A stretch of 64,000 bases of DNA from Allantophomopsis cytisporea (taxonomy: Eukaryota > Ascomycota > Leotiomycetes > Phacidiales > Phacidiaceae): positions 1,116,001-1,180,000 of the forward strand of contig CP103032.1 in NCBI GenBank assembly GCA_024752435.1, given 5' to 3'. Below the pieces are notes generated by a model. It was not told where the DNA came from, made no database searches, and worked only from the letters and a program-made list of their open reading frames with translations. Of the stretch, positions 23,943 through 35,916 are shown piece after piece. Numbering within the stretch: the first letter of the stretch is position 1; each line of letters opens with the position of its first letter. Position numbers and translations under genes: made by a program.

Positions 23943-25115
23943 ATGCCACCTTCACTTGATCCAGCAATCCTTAAAGCCTTGAACCTGGATGCCGCCACAA
24001 CGACCATTGCCTCACACGGCGGTTCAGGCTTCTCGTCTACAGCGAAACTAACCAGCAAATTGCTCGAGAAAGATGAGAACGGGAAAGAAAATGAGACAGA
24101 GAAGATGTACTTCGTGAAAATTGGAAAAGGAAAGGAGAGTGAGATCATGTTTGCAGGTAGGTTGGCGTGAAGCGTTGTGGTCACGTGCGTATGCACTATG
24201 AGCTTCCAAAAGTTGAGTCCTTGATTACTATTTGTTGTTGATTGCTAATAGCGATGCAGGCGAGCATGAATCTCTCAATGCTCTGCACAACTCCGTGCCA
24301 AATTTCTGTCCTCAATCTTATGCCCATGGACCTCTTTCCAATACCGCAGGCTCGTTTCTCGCAACCGATTTTCTTGATCTACGCTCCACATCTTCTTCAA
24401 AAGGCTCCGGAATTTCTCTTGCAGCTAAATTAGCAAAGCTGCATACGACTCCAGCACCCGTACCGAAAGGGGCTTCTAATCCCATGTTCGGATTTCCCGT
24501 TGTCACATGTTGCGGCAAGACAGAGCAACCAAACACATGGACTGATAATTGGGCTGAATTCTATGCTGAACATAGATTGAAAGCCATCTTGAGCAAATGC
24601 GAGGAAAGTAATGGAGCAGATGCTGATTTGTCTTTAATGGTCAACAAGATGGCCGACGTAATAGTTCCTCGGCTTCTTGCGACCGATCATCTTAATGGGG
24701 GGCATGGGGTGATGCCAGTAGTTGTGCATGGAGATTTGTGGAGTGGAAACCATGGGAAGGGGATTATAGGAGGCAAAGGAGGGGTAGAAGATGTGGTCTT
24801 TGATCCAAGTGGTTGTTATGCTCATAGCGAGTATGAACTTGGGATTATGGGCATGTTTGGAGGCTTCGGATCGAGTTTCTGGAGGGAGTACCATAATATT
24901 AAGCCGAAAGATGAGCCCGTGGAGGAGTATGAGGACAGAGTTAAGTTATATGAATTGTGAGTTTCGTTTTTTTTTGTTGAAATACTCGGACTTGACTGAT
25001 TATTGTCTACAGATATCATCACTTGAACCATTATGCCATGTTTGGCAGTGGTTATCGCTCAGGAGCTATGGGAATCATGAGAAGCCTGGACAGGAAATAT
25101 GGTAAAACACGCTGA
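23943..25115 (+). CDS. Fructosamine-3-kinase / ketosamine-3-kinase family protein
   Basis: Predicted 337-residue cytosolic enzyme. The family phosphorylates ketosamines on glycated proteins so that the sugar falls off (deglycation). Exons are 23943-24156, 24260-24956 and 25013-25115 (introns 103 and 56 bp). The first intron interrupts the glycine codon before EHESLNALH, and the frame is restored exactly. Diagnostic motifs are GSGFSSTAKL near the N-terminus, KIGKG (the nucleotide-binding strand), the catalytic HGDLWSGN at about 228-235, and the metal-binding Asp of DPSGCYAHSEYELG at about 253. The last exon restores the conserved C-terminal helix (YHHLNHYAMFGSGYRSG). Length fits the family (about 300 residues). 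Some bacterial and plant members act on ribulosamines; substrate choice cannot be read from sequence. Confidence 0.92.
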
Positions 25116-26099
25116 GGACATTCAATATTTGTAAACCCAACAGAATTCAGGTCGCATAAAGCTACATATCAATTGGATTGCTTATATATCAGGACGATAG
25201 ACGATCATCGCTACTGATCTCGGAATCGATACTTTTTGTAGTCCAAAGTCTATTGGTGATTTGCCCAATTCTCTAAACAGCCTGTGGATCTGCACTTTGT
25301 GTAACTTCTTTGCGTAAGTCTATGTGTGAGTGGTGAGATAAGGGGAAATGTGCATGAAAAATCCACTTTTTGTTAATCCGAACAGCCTGATAGGGAGGTT
25401 TACAACGAAGAGCATCATAAGGAGGCAGGATTCATAGCTCAAGTCCATGAAGCATGGCGTATACGACTTCAAAGGTCATGCGGTCATATTCCAACATGAT
25501 ATAAAATTTGTCTGTTAGCTGCTGCTGCATTGTGCTTTTCTCTGCTGGCTTGAGTGATGTGATACGACAATATACAAGATGGTGGGATTCCGAAGTCCTT
25601 TATAAGCAACATCAGAAATCGAAGTTAAGTGCCGAGGAATGTTTCTCGATATTGTCAGGCACTCGAGAATGGTTGGCGACGGCATGCGTAACTTGTGCAT
25701 GTTTAGTGGTCTTTGTCGAACATCTGCAGTTCTCACCAAAGAAACACATAACGATACTGATTGCTATGATTGTTTCAATGAAATTAAGCAGGGTATAGTT
25801 GATATTTGGCGTTGTTTTTGGACTGAGGAATTTTCTTTGTATATTGTGGCGGATTATAACCAGTTGGAGATATGGCAAGACATCATGTATCAGCGCATCC
25901 ACATCCAATACCACATTATATGCTTATCTAACACAGAAAACTTTAAGGTTACTGTTATTTTGATGTCACCAAATATTTGGTTTACATGTACTATACCGAT
26001 TTAGACATAGGGAGGTATTAAAATGAATTCCTATTTACCTTTAACTTATTACTTACTGTCATACTATGTACAGAAACGAGAAAGAAAGAAAGAAATGTG
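25116..26099. other. Intergenic
   Basis: 3' flanks of two convergent genes. ORFs of 121 codons (25639-26004, plus) and 100 codons (25612-25914, minus) overlap antisense here. Neither has a recognisable domain or convincing splice partners, and I treat both as chance. Confidence 0.55.
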
Positions 26100-26561
26100 T
26101 CAAGAGAGTTCCAAGTCTAAGAGGTCACCTTCGATATCTGCAATATTACCTAGGTGGATGCCAAAGTTTGAGATTCTTCTCTCGCGCCATGCGATTTCAT
26201 CTTGGACTTCGGCATCCCCAGGTAGAAGACTCATGTTGCGGAAGTCCTTCTCAAGGTCTACAATGCCTTCTGTCTCAGACTGTGACGACGGAGAAGCTGA
26301 ATCCATACGGTGGGCCCTGGAGTTTGCTTCAAGGGCTGCCAATTGTGGCAACATGTGAATGACAAACAACCTATTCCAGAGCCATACGATGAGAGATGCT
26401 CCGATGGAATGAAATATGAGGTTGCCTGAGAAGAAAACCGAGTCTCTAAAACCACATAGTGTTAGTATGGCACTTATAGCCAGTAGAAGCAGTGCAGCAA
26501 CTCCAAAGATCACGGATAGTGCTTCGGCGATGATGATATATGCAGCAAGGAGGAAAGACAT
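26100..26561 (-). CDS. Small two-helix membrane protein, unknown function
   Basis: Not recognised. Intronless 153-residue ORF with two strongly hydrophobic segments (about residues 4-36 and 44-70). The first is rich in Ala, Ile and Leu and could be a signal anchor. The C-terminal 80 residues are hydrophilic and acidic, probably cytosolic, ending in an Asp/Glu/Leu-rich tail. The transition from membrane to charged tail and the near absence of rare residues make this look like a real protein rather than a chance ORF. It stands alone between about 1 kb of non-coding DNA on each side. It could be a lineage-restricted membrane protein; no function should be assumed. Confidence 0.6.
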   Translation of the reverse strand: MSFLLAAYIIIAEALSVIFGVAALLLLAISAILTLCGFRDSVFFSGNLIFHSIGASLIVWLWNRLFVIHMLPQLAALEANSRAHRMDSASPSSQSETEGIVDLEKDFRNMSLLPGDAEVQDEIAWRERRISNFGIHLGNIADIEGDLLDLELS

Positions 26562-27436
26562 ATTGTGATTGTGCTGACGGAGAAAATTACCCTATCTAAT
26601 CCAACCCTCTGGAGCTCTATATATGCACTTACTTTGAATGAAAGTATCATCACTCATGTGCTGTTATAAATACCCTTACAACAAACCGATCTAGTAATGT
26701 CTCAAAATAACCCAAATTGTGGTGGCTGTATATGGAGGTGTTGTTTTTCTGGAATCTAAAACCGATACATTGCAAGGTAAGTAGACTCCTAATCGTGGCA
26801 ACAATTCCAGACGTTCATTACCTATGCCCAATAACTGAACTAGCTAGTTTGGATTGAAAGAACCTGTTAATAGCCATCTACGACAAAGAAAGTTGAGAGC
26901 TGAGTTCTCGATAATGCTACCTGTGGCTCCTAATATAGATACTCAAGTAAGTTTTAAACGATTTCTCGATATAGAAGAGCTTTGTTTGACTAGAAATACT
27001 TTGGCAGGGAATTCTCAGAATCTATAATATACTCTTTGTTCTTGCCTTTCGAACAATGAAAGGGTATTTTACCATTTTAAATGATATGATATAAAGAGCC
27101 ATTCGGTCGGAGTATAGTTTGCTATGTAAACAAAGAGTTCTCCAAACAACAATAGTCTCTACAAAGTTGATTGCAATTGTATATTGGCAGCTGCCAGTAA
27201 GAAGATAAGCCAGTTACGTGGCTTGACTCCAGGACCCATGGTTACGTCCATAACAGAACAACTCAAAAATGATTACATAACACAATCGAGACAATATTGA
27301 GAGATAACCCAGAAAACCCTCTTGATTCTAGAAAAAATGGGTATACGCTATGCCGCAATCTATGCACGAACCCTTCCCGTCATATGTAACTATATTATAC
27401 AAACAGTACAACAGCGTCTTATCACAGACCTGTCAC
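26562..27436. other. Intergenic
   Basis: AT-rich. It contains the upstream region of the small membrane protein gene (minus) and the 3' flank of the Hook gene (minus). No supported gene. Confidence 0.6.
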
Positions 27437-30400
27437 CTATCTCTTAGGCAAAGATCCCACAGCATGTCGCTGCTTGTTGATCCAGCTCCTTGGCTGGTCA
27501 TTTCTCCTCTGCAGGATGACATTGTTACTCTGCAAGCGAGTGGTCAAGTCATACCAAGCAGTCATTATCAGATCGTTTTCGCGCTTCAAGTTCGCCATTG
27601 CAGCCTTTGGCAGTCAGTTCTGTTCTCGCGAGGACAGTATCCGGGACATTTGCGGGGATACGGGACTTAGTATTATAAGGAAAGCATGCTGTAAAACACT
27701 CAAGATGACAAAATTAACACGATAGAAAAATACAAAAACAAATACCTTGTGTTGCTTGGCCTCTTCTCCATTCTCCTTAGCACGAAGTTTCTCTTGAAGC
27801 TCTCTGATAGCCAAGTCACGCTTCTTAAGATCCTACGAAAGCCAAATAGTTAGTAATCAAACGCCATGTGAATCTTATCATACAAAAAGAAACCATCTAT
27901 CGCTGAAATCAAGTACGAAAAGAAAAGACACACAAGGGCTAGGTTTATTAGTATATGGCTGGGCCAGAGAGCAGGCATTTGGCCATTAGCGGAGTTTACG
28001 GACGACTTTGCTGAAGAAGCGTTTGGTCCCTTTGCTCTCCTCGCTTGAAGATGTGCTAGGACGGCGAATTTCGCTTGATGGTGGAAGTGGTGTTACATAT
28101 ACGCGTGTTTCGCGCTTGATACCCATAGATTCAAGCTTGGTAATCAAATCCTGGGCTTCAATCGGGAGAGAGACAGTATCGCGCAAAATAGAAGATCGGC
28201 GGCTTACCTCAATCTGCTTAGCTGAATCCTCAACTGATGGCTTTGGAGCAGTGCCTGCAAGAAGGGCATCAAGCTCCTTCTTACGTTGTTCGGCAAGTTC
28301 TTCAATTTCGTCCATCTTCTGGCGAAGCTTGTCCTTAGAAAGGAGCGCTTCGGTTAGTTGAGCCTTTTGTAGGTCTGAGTTCATTTCAAGGCTCTTGTAA
28401 CGGCCCTGAAGACGCTCATAGTCGCTCGTAGTAGAATTGAGCAATGTCGAGTTAACACTCTTCACGTTGTCAATCATTTCAAGCTCCCCTTTGTCGACCA
28501 TGTCCACTATTAAACCATTAGTATAATGCAAACAGAGACTAGCGAAATTAGACAGGGGGAAATGCTTACAGTCACCCTTGAGCGAAACCACCTCTCTGCT
28601 CAACTTCGAGTTCTCTGCTTTTACCTCTCGGATCTCCTTGATCAAGTTCGAGTTCTCGTCGATAAGACGCATGTTGCTGGTGCGTAAGGCGATGAAGGCC
28701 TCGTTTCTATGAAAATCATTCGTAAGTATTTTGAATTGTCCGTTGAAGCTGATAGCTTTATCAACGATTTTAACTAACTCTTCAGAAGCGCTTTCAGCCA
28801 CAAAGGCACGCATTTGCTCTTGCAGAACAACGTGATCCTCATAAAGGCGGTTGTATTTCTCCTCCATCGTCTTAAGTTTACTGTTGACCTCATCAAGAAG
28901 GAGCTGGAGCTGAATATTCTCTTGGCCAGAGGCAGCATTGCTCTTGAGTAATTGATTTTCCGATGTAAGGCGGGAAATTTGTAGTTCAAGACTAGCGGCG
29001 GTTTCTTTCTCCTGGAAGTCCTCCAACTCAGCGCCAAGGGTTCCTCCAACCGCCTTGGTTGGGGAGCCGGTAGGGGAGCCAGCGGTGGCTCGCTCTTTCT
29101 CTTCCTCAAGTTGTCTAATATATTCAGTGTCATGTGTCTTCATCTCCTCAGCCTGTGTTAGCCTGATCTGTAATTCGGCCTTTTCATGCTTGAGGGTGTC
29201 CTTAACCCTATTAAGTTCGAAAATCTCAATTTCATACCCTTCAACCCGCTTGTAATAGACGCTCTGTGCCTCGCGGAGACTAGCGTTTTCGGTCTGCAGT
29301 TTCTGCATATCAAGCATACTCTCAGAAAGCTCGTTGAGCTCCGAACGGAGCTGCTGGTTTTCTGTATCGAGGTCACGCTGGGTCTCAAGCTTCTGCTTGT
29401 ACTTTTCGGCAGTATTGGCTTTCTTGGTGAGCTCTTCGTTCTGGTGCTTGAGCTCTGAGATGCTGTCTTTGAGTGCTTCCACAGAGTCTGCTTTTTTCTT
29501 GTTCTCCTTCACTTGAGCCGATAAGTCCTCCTTGGCGGCACGGTCACTTTCGATCTGACCCTCTTGAGTGGCAATCAGTTCCTCTTGTTCGCGGACCTTG
29601 TTTTCGAGACGCTTGATAGTGTTCTCAATTGATCCATCGCTTGCTACGTTCCTGCCGGATATCTGGTCCTGTGCCTCTCCGAGTTCTTTCTGTAAAGTTT
29701 GGTTGTTGTCCTGCAACCTACCTAATCGAATTGTGAAATCGGCGTTCTGTTTCTCGAGGCGTGCATTTTTTTCGACGAGTTTAGCGTTTTGGGCAGCAAA
29801 GTGCGCAAGCTTCTCTTCGAATTCTAAATCGGTATCCATTGAAGTAGGGTGGTTGGAGGCAGATGTGCTTGGTGGGGAGAGGTGAGCATTCTTTTGCTCC
29901 GCTTCAGCTTCATTTTGTTTCTGCGGATAATTAATTAGTCATTGTAAATTAGTGGAAAAAGGATAAATTATGTACCTCCATAATGATGGCTGCAATCTTT
30001 TCTTGTGCTGTGCTCGATAGCTTTTGGATTCTCACGACATTACTTTCCAAGGATGGTCCAGAAATGGAGGCCATCAGCAGGTCAGTGATGAGCTATAGCA
30101 TAAGTCAGTATTGAGACTTTCAGCATTTATGTATGACATACCTTCATAGTTTCCTCCTTATCGCCATCTTTGGCGATAGCCTCGAGGTTTGCGCCATTGA
30201 TCGGTGTAGTGATCTGGACATCGGGTCTATTTGTATACTGGACCAGGGACTTCTCGACAAGCTGGAGGTTGTGGAGTTTCGTGACCCACGGCGTGGAGGA
30301 TGTAACTTTCGCAAGAGTCGAGGGATCAAAGGAGTCGTCGATATTCTCTGTTAAATGATTTGGTCAGCTTCACTGAAGTTATCAGGGGTAGAATACTGTT

Positions 30401-30607
30401 CGGAGGTACGTACTAAGAACCTGTGCAAGGGCGTGCCCATCAACCAATTCTCCCAGAGAATCAGCCTTTGGCTCCGCGAATGCGTTGACCTACAATAAGA
30501 ATTAGCAGTAGCTTCGAGAAAATGTACAAGATATCATCTGGTATTCAAGATCATGCGGCACCTACCCACTCAAAGAGGGCCGATTCAGCAGGCTGAGAGA
30601 CACTCAT
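27437..30607 (-). CDS. HOK1: Hook-family dynein adaptor on early endosomes
   Basis: Predicted 781-residue cytoplasmic adaptor. Fungal Hook (HookA/Hok1) links dynein and kinesin-3 to early endosomes through the FTS-FHIP complex. Eight exons: 30566-30607, 30414-30489, 30142-30347, 29976-30092, 28570-29920, 28208-28506, 27746-27832 and 27437-27604; the frame is kept throughout. Residues 1 to about 150 form the calponin-like HOOK domain, beginning MSVSQPAESALFEW. The next ~550 residues are coiled coil. The last exon encodes the conserved Hook C-terminus (AWYDLTTRLQSN, then LQRRN-DQPRSW), which in fungi binds the cargo complex. The 63-bp intron at 28507-28569 is a multiple of three, so it is invisible to ORF calling, but has a GTAAGC donor and ACTAAT branch point. 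Reading past the donor at 28207 gives a different 73-residue tail (see findings). Confidence 0.92.
27944..27949 (-). terminator. Putative intronic poly(A) signal of the short Hook isoform
   Basis: AATAAA on the minus strand, 37 bp downstream of the stop codon (27986-27988) of the read-through tail and inside the intron 27833-28207. It would allow a transcript that ends before the last two exons. Fungal poly(A) signals are degenerate, so this is suggestive only. Confidence 0.4.
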
Positions 30608-31916
30608 GGCTGCTTTTTCTGTTATCTCCCCTTATCCTTTCCTCGGTGTTTTGGTGGTGGTTTCGTTGATTAAATTGTGCGGTGTAGTTGATAACTATTG
30701 TAAGCAAAGATAGCTTCCTGAACTCGTCAAATAATTCGAAACAGTAACACCAGCCATTATATTTATGGGTTATTTGGCTATCGCGAACTGGTAGCCAACG
30801 CTCCTTGGTGCTGGGTGGACGCGAATTACAGGGGTTCATCAATGGCATAAGGTTGTCGAGTACGCGATGATCGTTCATGCCTGCACTAAAGTTATGCAGT
30901 CTTTGTTCATTTGCACAACTTCTTTGTCACTTTGAACGTTCGTACTTTGAATACGAGGACAATAAAAACAATGCTCATCTATTCTAAAAATATAGACAAT
31001 ATAATGGCAGCAATCCTCTTTTTGACCAAAATAGATGGCGGGACTTAATTTGTGATAGGTAGAAAATCATTGAGCTCTGTTCCGGTAGTTTATGGTCTGC
31101 ATACAGAAGATGCATTTTCTTGAAAAAGGCATCAAATGTCATTCATGATGAGACAATGGACATATGTTTATTATTTTGAGCTTTCGAAATGACGTGAAAG
31201 ATTAAACAATGTAAATTGTGATGATCATATTTGTTATCATTTCCAAATGTCTGGCCGAATATGGTAATGATAACTGGGAGAGCTTTCACAACCGATGCCC
31301 AGATCAATCTTAGAATTTATCATCTAGACAGACTGATGTTAATATACATTTATCCATTTGTCGACAACAAATAACCTAAAAATCAAGCTGATAACCACTT
31401 GCATGATTAGTGATTCAAATAATTTGGACTCTTATGCCAACAGCAAAATTCTGATGATGTAGTCATATTAAGAATCATTCAAGACTTATGAGGAATATGG
31501 TCAATTACTGACATCGCTTTGCAGGCCGCAATTTGATGCTCTCACTTATTTGCACTGCAAAAATCTCAGTTAAGCAAAACAAGAGCTTTATTTAAGCAGC
31601 TGTAGAGCAGATTGTACCTCCTCTCTTCAGCCATTTCAGTCAACATGTTCACACAGCTAGTGCCTGTACCAGTGTGTTTGACAAATTTGATAGCTGCAGA
31701 TAAAACATTACAGGACAAAAACAAATTCTAATATGTTCAAGAATGCCATTCATAACTCATATTACACCCACAAAGCCTCCTTATATACAACATGCCGCTC
31801 AAATATGTACAAGAATATGCCACTTTGACCCCTTCTCCCCTCAGGCCCTCGACCATAACCACTATTAGTGTCTACCGTGCTGCGTCATTATTATCATGGA
31901 AAGTATAGTATTTTGT
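30608..31916. other. Intergenic: Hook promoter and 3' flank of the lipase gene
   Basis: 1.3 kb of AT-rich sequence. The part next to 30608 is the Hook promoter; the part next to 31916 is the lipase 3' flank. No supported gene. Confidence 0.65.
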
Positions 31917-33135
31917 TTATGAAGTGGTGCCGTTGGCAGCGTTCCAAGCATTTGCATAAACAACGTCAATTGCCATAAGGTTGGCGATCTGCTGATCGCT
32001 GATAGTCCTTCGGGCGATGTCCCTCTTGAAGCCTAGAGTTGGAGCACAAGCTGAAATATGCTCGAAGTAGTAGGAATGGGCAGTGGTATCAAATCCACTC
32101 TCTCCTGCGTTGCAAGTGGTATTGGAGATACCAGTGCAAATGACGACTTCTGTAGTGGAGTAATTTGTCGTAGTCGCTGGTCCCGAGGCCAGCCAGTATT
32201 CTGGACTGATGTGATGGTAACCGAAGAGAATTGGGGCAAGACGGGGAACTGGGTCATCATAATGGGTAACACGGTAGTTGCCACCTTCCTGAGCAGTTAC
32301 ATAGTTGGCTCCGACATCGTTGAAGACACGGGGAGATCCATAAGTGTACTTAAGAGTATCAATATCATAACAAACTAAGAGGAATCAGGGAACATACCAG
32401 AGCACAGGGATAACCAGCATCTCTCAATGTTGCTGCTGCAAGCGTCGCAACAGCGCCGCCAAGACTATGTCCAGTGACAATAAGTGAGTATGAAGGATTG
32501 GCATTGACAGCAGTATCAACAGCAGCCAAAACATTCGTCTTAGTGGCGTCAAAGGCAGCTAAGAAGCCAGCATGAGCTTCACATCCAGTGCCAAAATCAC
32601 AGCTAGTTTTGGTGAACAGAATGTCGTCGACGTAATTTCGAATAGAAGAAGAGCCTCTATAAGACACGACGACCAGCTTCGCAGTGGCGTCAACCGCGAC
32701 AAAACCGTCTTCATCAGTAAGAAGCTCCCTATGATGGCGATGAGTCTCGAACAGCTTTATGAACGTGGGGTTTTCTTCTTACTCATCAAATTCTAAGGCT
32801 GTCACCGTACTATCTGACTCTACGGTTGGACACACATCGTCAGAGCATTCGATAGCATCTCCCGTAGAATTGTTATTATTGTCACAATACGCGGCTCCTG
32901 CGTACTGTGCAAAGAACTCAATATTTGACAGAAGATCAGTCGAGATGTCTGTGTTACTTCATCAGCATTCATTCATACAGTTACACGACACAACTCCCAG
33001 AACCCAAAAGAAGGCGTGACCAGAATAGATAAAATATCTTGGGGATCAGATCTTACCTCTTGTCTGCAATGGGGTAGGAATAGCCAAGGCTGATAAAATC
33101 AAACCAAACATAGATGCAGCAGTTAAAAGCCTCAT
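31917..33135 (-). CDS. Secreted class 3 triacylglycerol lipase
   Basis: Predicted 335-residue extracellular lipase of the Thermomyces/Rhizomucor class 3 family. Exons are 33057-33135, 32783-32948, 32398-32728 and 31917-32348. Exon 1 encodes a classical signal peptide (about residues 1-19: short basic start, hydrophobic core, Ala-x-Ala end). Catalytic triad: the nucleophile Ser170 in GHSLGG, Asp224 in DDPVPRL and His283 in TAHSYYF. The oxyanion strand is SYRGSSS at 104-110. Cysteines suggest disulfides (for example 263/271), and several N-x-S/T sites fit secretion. The motif GYHHISPEYW is typical of the family. Feruloyl esterase A-type enzymes share this fold, so an esterase role cannot be excluded. 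The second intron acceptor (CATAG before 32728) was chosen because it alone keeps the frame. Confidence 0.93.
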
Positions 33136-34898
33136 GTTGCTATAAGAAACAAAGGTTCAAACTAATTCACGATCTCAAGAGAAGGACCAGGATAATCGCA
33201 GGCAAACGAGAGGAGAATGACTGAAGGAGCGACGATAAAGGAGTGGATTTTCAAGGCGGCTGAAGAAAAAAGAGGATAGCATCGCGAGGGTACCATTCTT
33301 ATGTATTAACAGGTCCAGAGTGTCACATAGCGTAGGAAGACAAAATTTGGGTGAATGAAATTCCCACAAGGATTCTCAGCTCCTGGGGTGCATAATTAGA
33401 TCCGGAGGTATACCACTTACCTTGCGATGAACAGAACATGCTTATTCGAACAAGGTTACGGCGAGGTGTTGGATTTCTTGTCGAATACCTAATTGAGCTC
33501 GCCTGCCACTTCATTGGCCGAATCGGGCCTCTCGCGACTCGGCTTCATTAGAGCCTGGCGTACATGACCGTAGACGCCCAGATTTGTAACCAGTAGTAAT
33601 TGTAACCGAGTCACACGAGTGAAGATCCTTGGAAGAGATGTGCTGTAGCTGGAGCGGGGCTGTACCTGATAGCTTTCGTGTGATGGTGTTCCGTGAGGGT
33701 GCGGCGCATGTCAATGAGCCTTTCCAGGAGGAAGGCAGGATGCGCAGATAGATGTGCGGTGCATAGCTCGGGCTTTGCATTTCTGCACGCAGTATGTAAT
33801 GGCACATACATACATCAGCGTGAGATACACTGTCAGTCAATACCGGGCTTCCTGTTGTTATTGTTGCCATGTAATGGAAGGAGGGATGGGCATGTTCGAC
33901 TTGACACATGCGCTGTATGAAGACTGGCGAAGAGCTGTCTATGAGAATGGATCCTACGGGTAGTACAGCGATGTCAAACTTAACTTAGATGTGTAACGGA
34001 TCCTATCCTGAGTTCCATATCGAATACTAATCGAAAAATGCTAAGTATGTACTTAGGGCGTTGACAACGAAGCGCACGGTCCTCAAAAGCTTGAGTATCA
34101 CCATATGATTGGGATAGGGAAGACGCCTGCCAGATCTGACTTGTTTCTGCGTATGGGCGGGCGCAGGCTGTATCCTTGTCAACATACATAGCAGGCTGAT
34201 GTGCCGACCGTTGTAACTCATACTAAGGTACCTATGGTCTTTACAGAGACAGTTGTAGTGAAGATCAACAGAAGCAAAAGTCCTTATGGATTGCGATACC
34301 TCAAACGACTCCTTCACCGAAGCCTCTCGGCTGTGCCCAAGGCCTTGAGTGAGGATCTGCATATACGGACAATCGAGCTTGGCAGCTGGCACGCCAAATC
34401 TTGATTCTCATGACACACGGAAATGAGGGCAATGAGGGGAACCTGATAAAAGAAAATACGAGGCGCCGAAGAAAACGCTTAAATGAGCGACAAAAGGAAG
34501 CAAATATCAAGAAAGGCTGCTCGTGACTGTAGGTAGTGCACAATATGGAGGGTGTGGAGCAGGTACGGAGTATATAATCAAGCTTATTTGTGGAAGATAC
34601 CTGGAACTTAAAACATACAATTGACAATAGCCGAGAAGCCTCTTGATACTCCGTCTGTAAAAGCGCACCCAGCAAGCAGCATCGCAGCGAGGTAGCTCTC
34701 ACATAGCACACGAAACCATCGTCTTATCGAGATAAATCCTCAAAGACACAGAAAAAGTATCAAGGTAGTCGGCGCTACTAAGTGTACGATTTCAAAAGTT
34801 GAAGAAGGTTCAAAAAGCCATGCGGAGGTTCGGAAGAACAGACTATGGGCGTGCATGAACAATCATAACATTGCACAAGTTAATAATAATTTGCAACC
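33136..34898. promoter_or_regulatory. Divergent region between the lipase gene and the SWIM gene
   Basis: 1.8 kb holding both promoters. The short ORFs (the longest is 136 codons, 34301-34711, minus) overlap in several frames and have no domains. Nothing else is supported. Confidence 0.55.
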
Positions 34899-35669
34899 AT
34901 GTCGAGATTACCAAACCCTCGACAATTCCTCACCGACATCATCTCATCTTTACCCCTTCATTCACCTAATGCCGAGAGGTCGACATCAAACCCGGTCAAC
35001 GCCCTGCGAACCCTTGAGTTGACAAGCCGCCATGTACTCACTACCCTGCACGTTCTCTTTCCTTCCTTTCTCCTGCCGGCACTCGACCTTCTGGACCGAG
35101 GTCTGGTAACTCAAATTGTGCAAGATTTCCAGTCGTCTGAATCGTTAGAAAAGTCAAAAGGTGCTTCTGAAGCGGAAATTCATCCGTCACCCGCTATCGA
35201 CCCCCTTGAAGCACCACATGACACTGAGGCCGATGAGTCGACCCTCTTGAACGATGGGATTGTCCATGATGGCATCTATCTTGTACAATCTGCGCAAGAG
35301 AGCCGTGGGAAGCACCTCAATTCTTATGGCACTGGTAACATCTATATTGTTCGTCTCCAGGCATGGAATTGTACGTGCGCCGCATTTACATTCGCTGCTT
35401 TCCCTGGTAATACTGGAAGCCGTGAATATCACTTTGAGAAAAATGATGGGAATTTGCAATGGGGAATGCCTGTCAACGCCGCAGAGCTAAACCGCATAGA
35501 GGAATTTGGGGGTCTGAGTGTCGATGGTACTAATGGGGAGACTATACCATGCTGCAAACACTTACTTGCTTGTCTGTTGGCTGAGAGATGGGAGAGTATT
35601 CTGGGTGGTTACGTGAAGCGGAGAAAGGTGAATCGGGACGAGATGGCAGGAATAGGAGGTGATACCTGA
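34899..35669 (+). CDS. SWIM-type zinc-finger protein, candidate Sws1/Shu2-like
   Basis: Intronless 256-residue protein. The N-terminal half is helical and hydrophobic (LTSRHVLTTLHVLFPSFLLP at 41-60), followed by an acidic linker. The C-terminal half contains a SWIM signature: Cys158-x-Cys160 (WNCTCAAF) and Cys219-x-His221 (CCKHLLACLLAERW). The segment between the two metal-ligand pairs is long (58 residues), and the post-motif helix LLACLLAERW is typical. Small SWIM proteins of this architecture in fungi include Sws1/Shu2 of the Shu complex, which assists Rad51 in homologous recombination. I infer this relation from the SWIM motif and size. Alternatives are other SWIM proteins involved in protein or DNA binding. 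The 3' end lies 247 bp from the convergent RPN8 gene. Confidence 0.75.
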   Translation: MSRLPNPRQFLTDIISSLPLHSPNAERSTSNPVNALRTLELTSRHVLTTLHVLFPSFLLPALDLLDRGLVTQIVQDFQSSESLEKSKGASEAEIHPSPAIDPLEAPHDTEADESTLLNDGIVHDGIYLVQSAQESRGKHLNSYGTGNIYIVRLQAWNCTCAAFTFAAFPGNTGSREYHFEKNDGNLQWGMPVNAAELNRIEEFGGLSVDGTNGETIPCCKHLLACLLAERWESILGGYVKRRKVNRDEMAGIGGDT

Positions 35670-35916
35670 TATCTAGCTATTGGAAGACACTTAGTTTTAT
35701 GCTGCACTTACTAGCAATTGGAAATGGTAAGCTTTAGCTCATATCAATATTCTATGGCACGAGTATCGGTCACGAGACAAGTGTTATCTGCTGCGAAGAA
35801 TGTTATTCGCTAGCATTCGTCTATGATACAAATGCACATCTTTTTTGTAGTCAGATGTCGCTGTAATGCCCCAAAACACCTCATGAGATTCAAACCAGAC
35901 GCCATTTCGTCAAAGA

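Noticed and set aside
25612..26004. Overlapping ORFs of 121 (plus) and 100 (minus) codons
   Set aside because: Mutually antisense and without domain or splice evidence.
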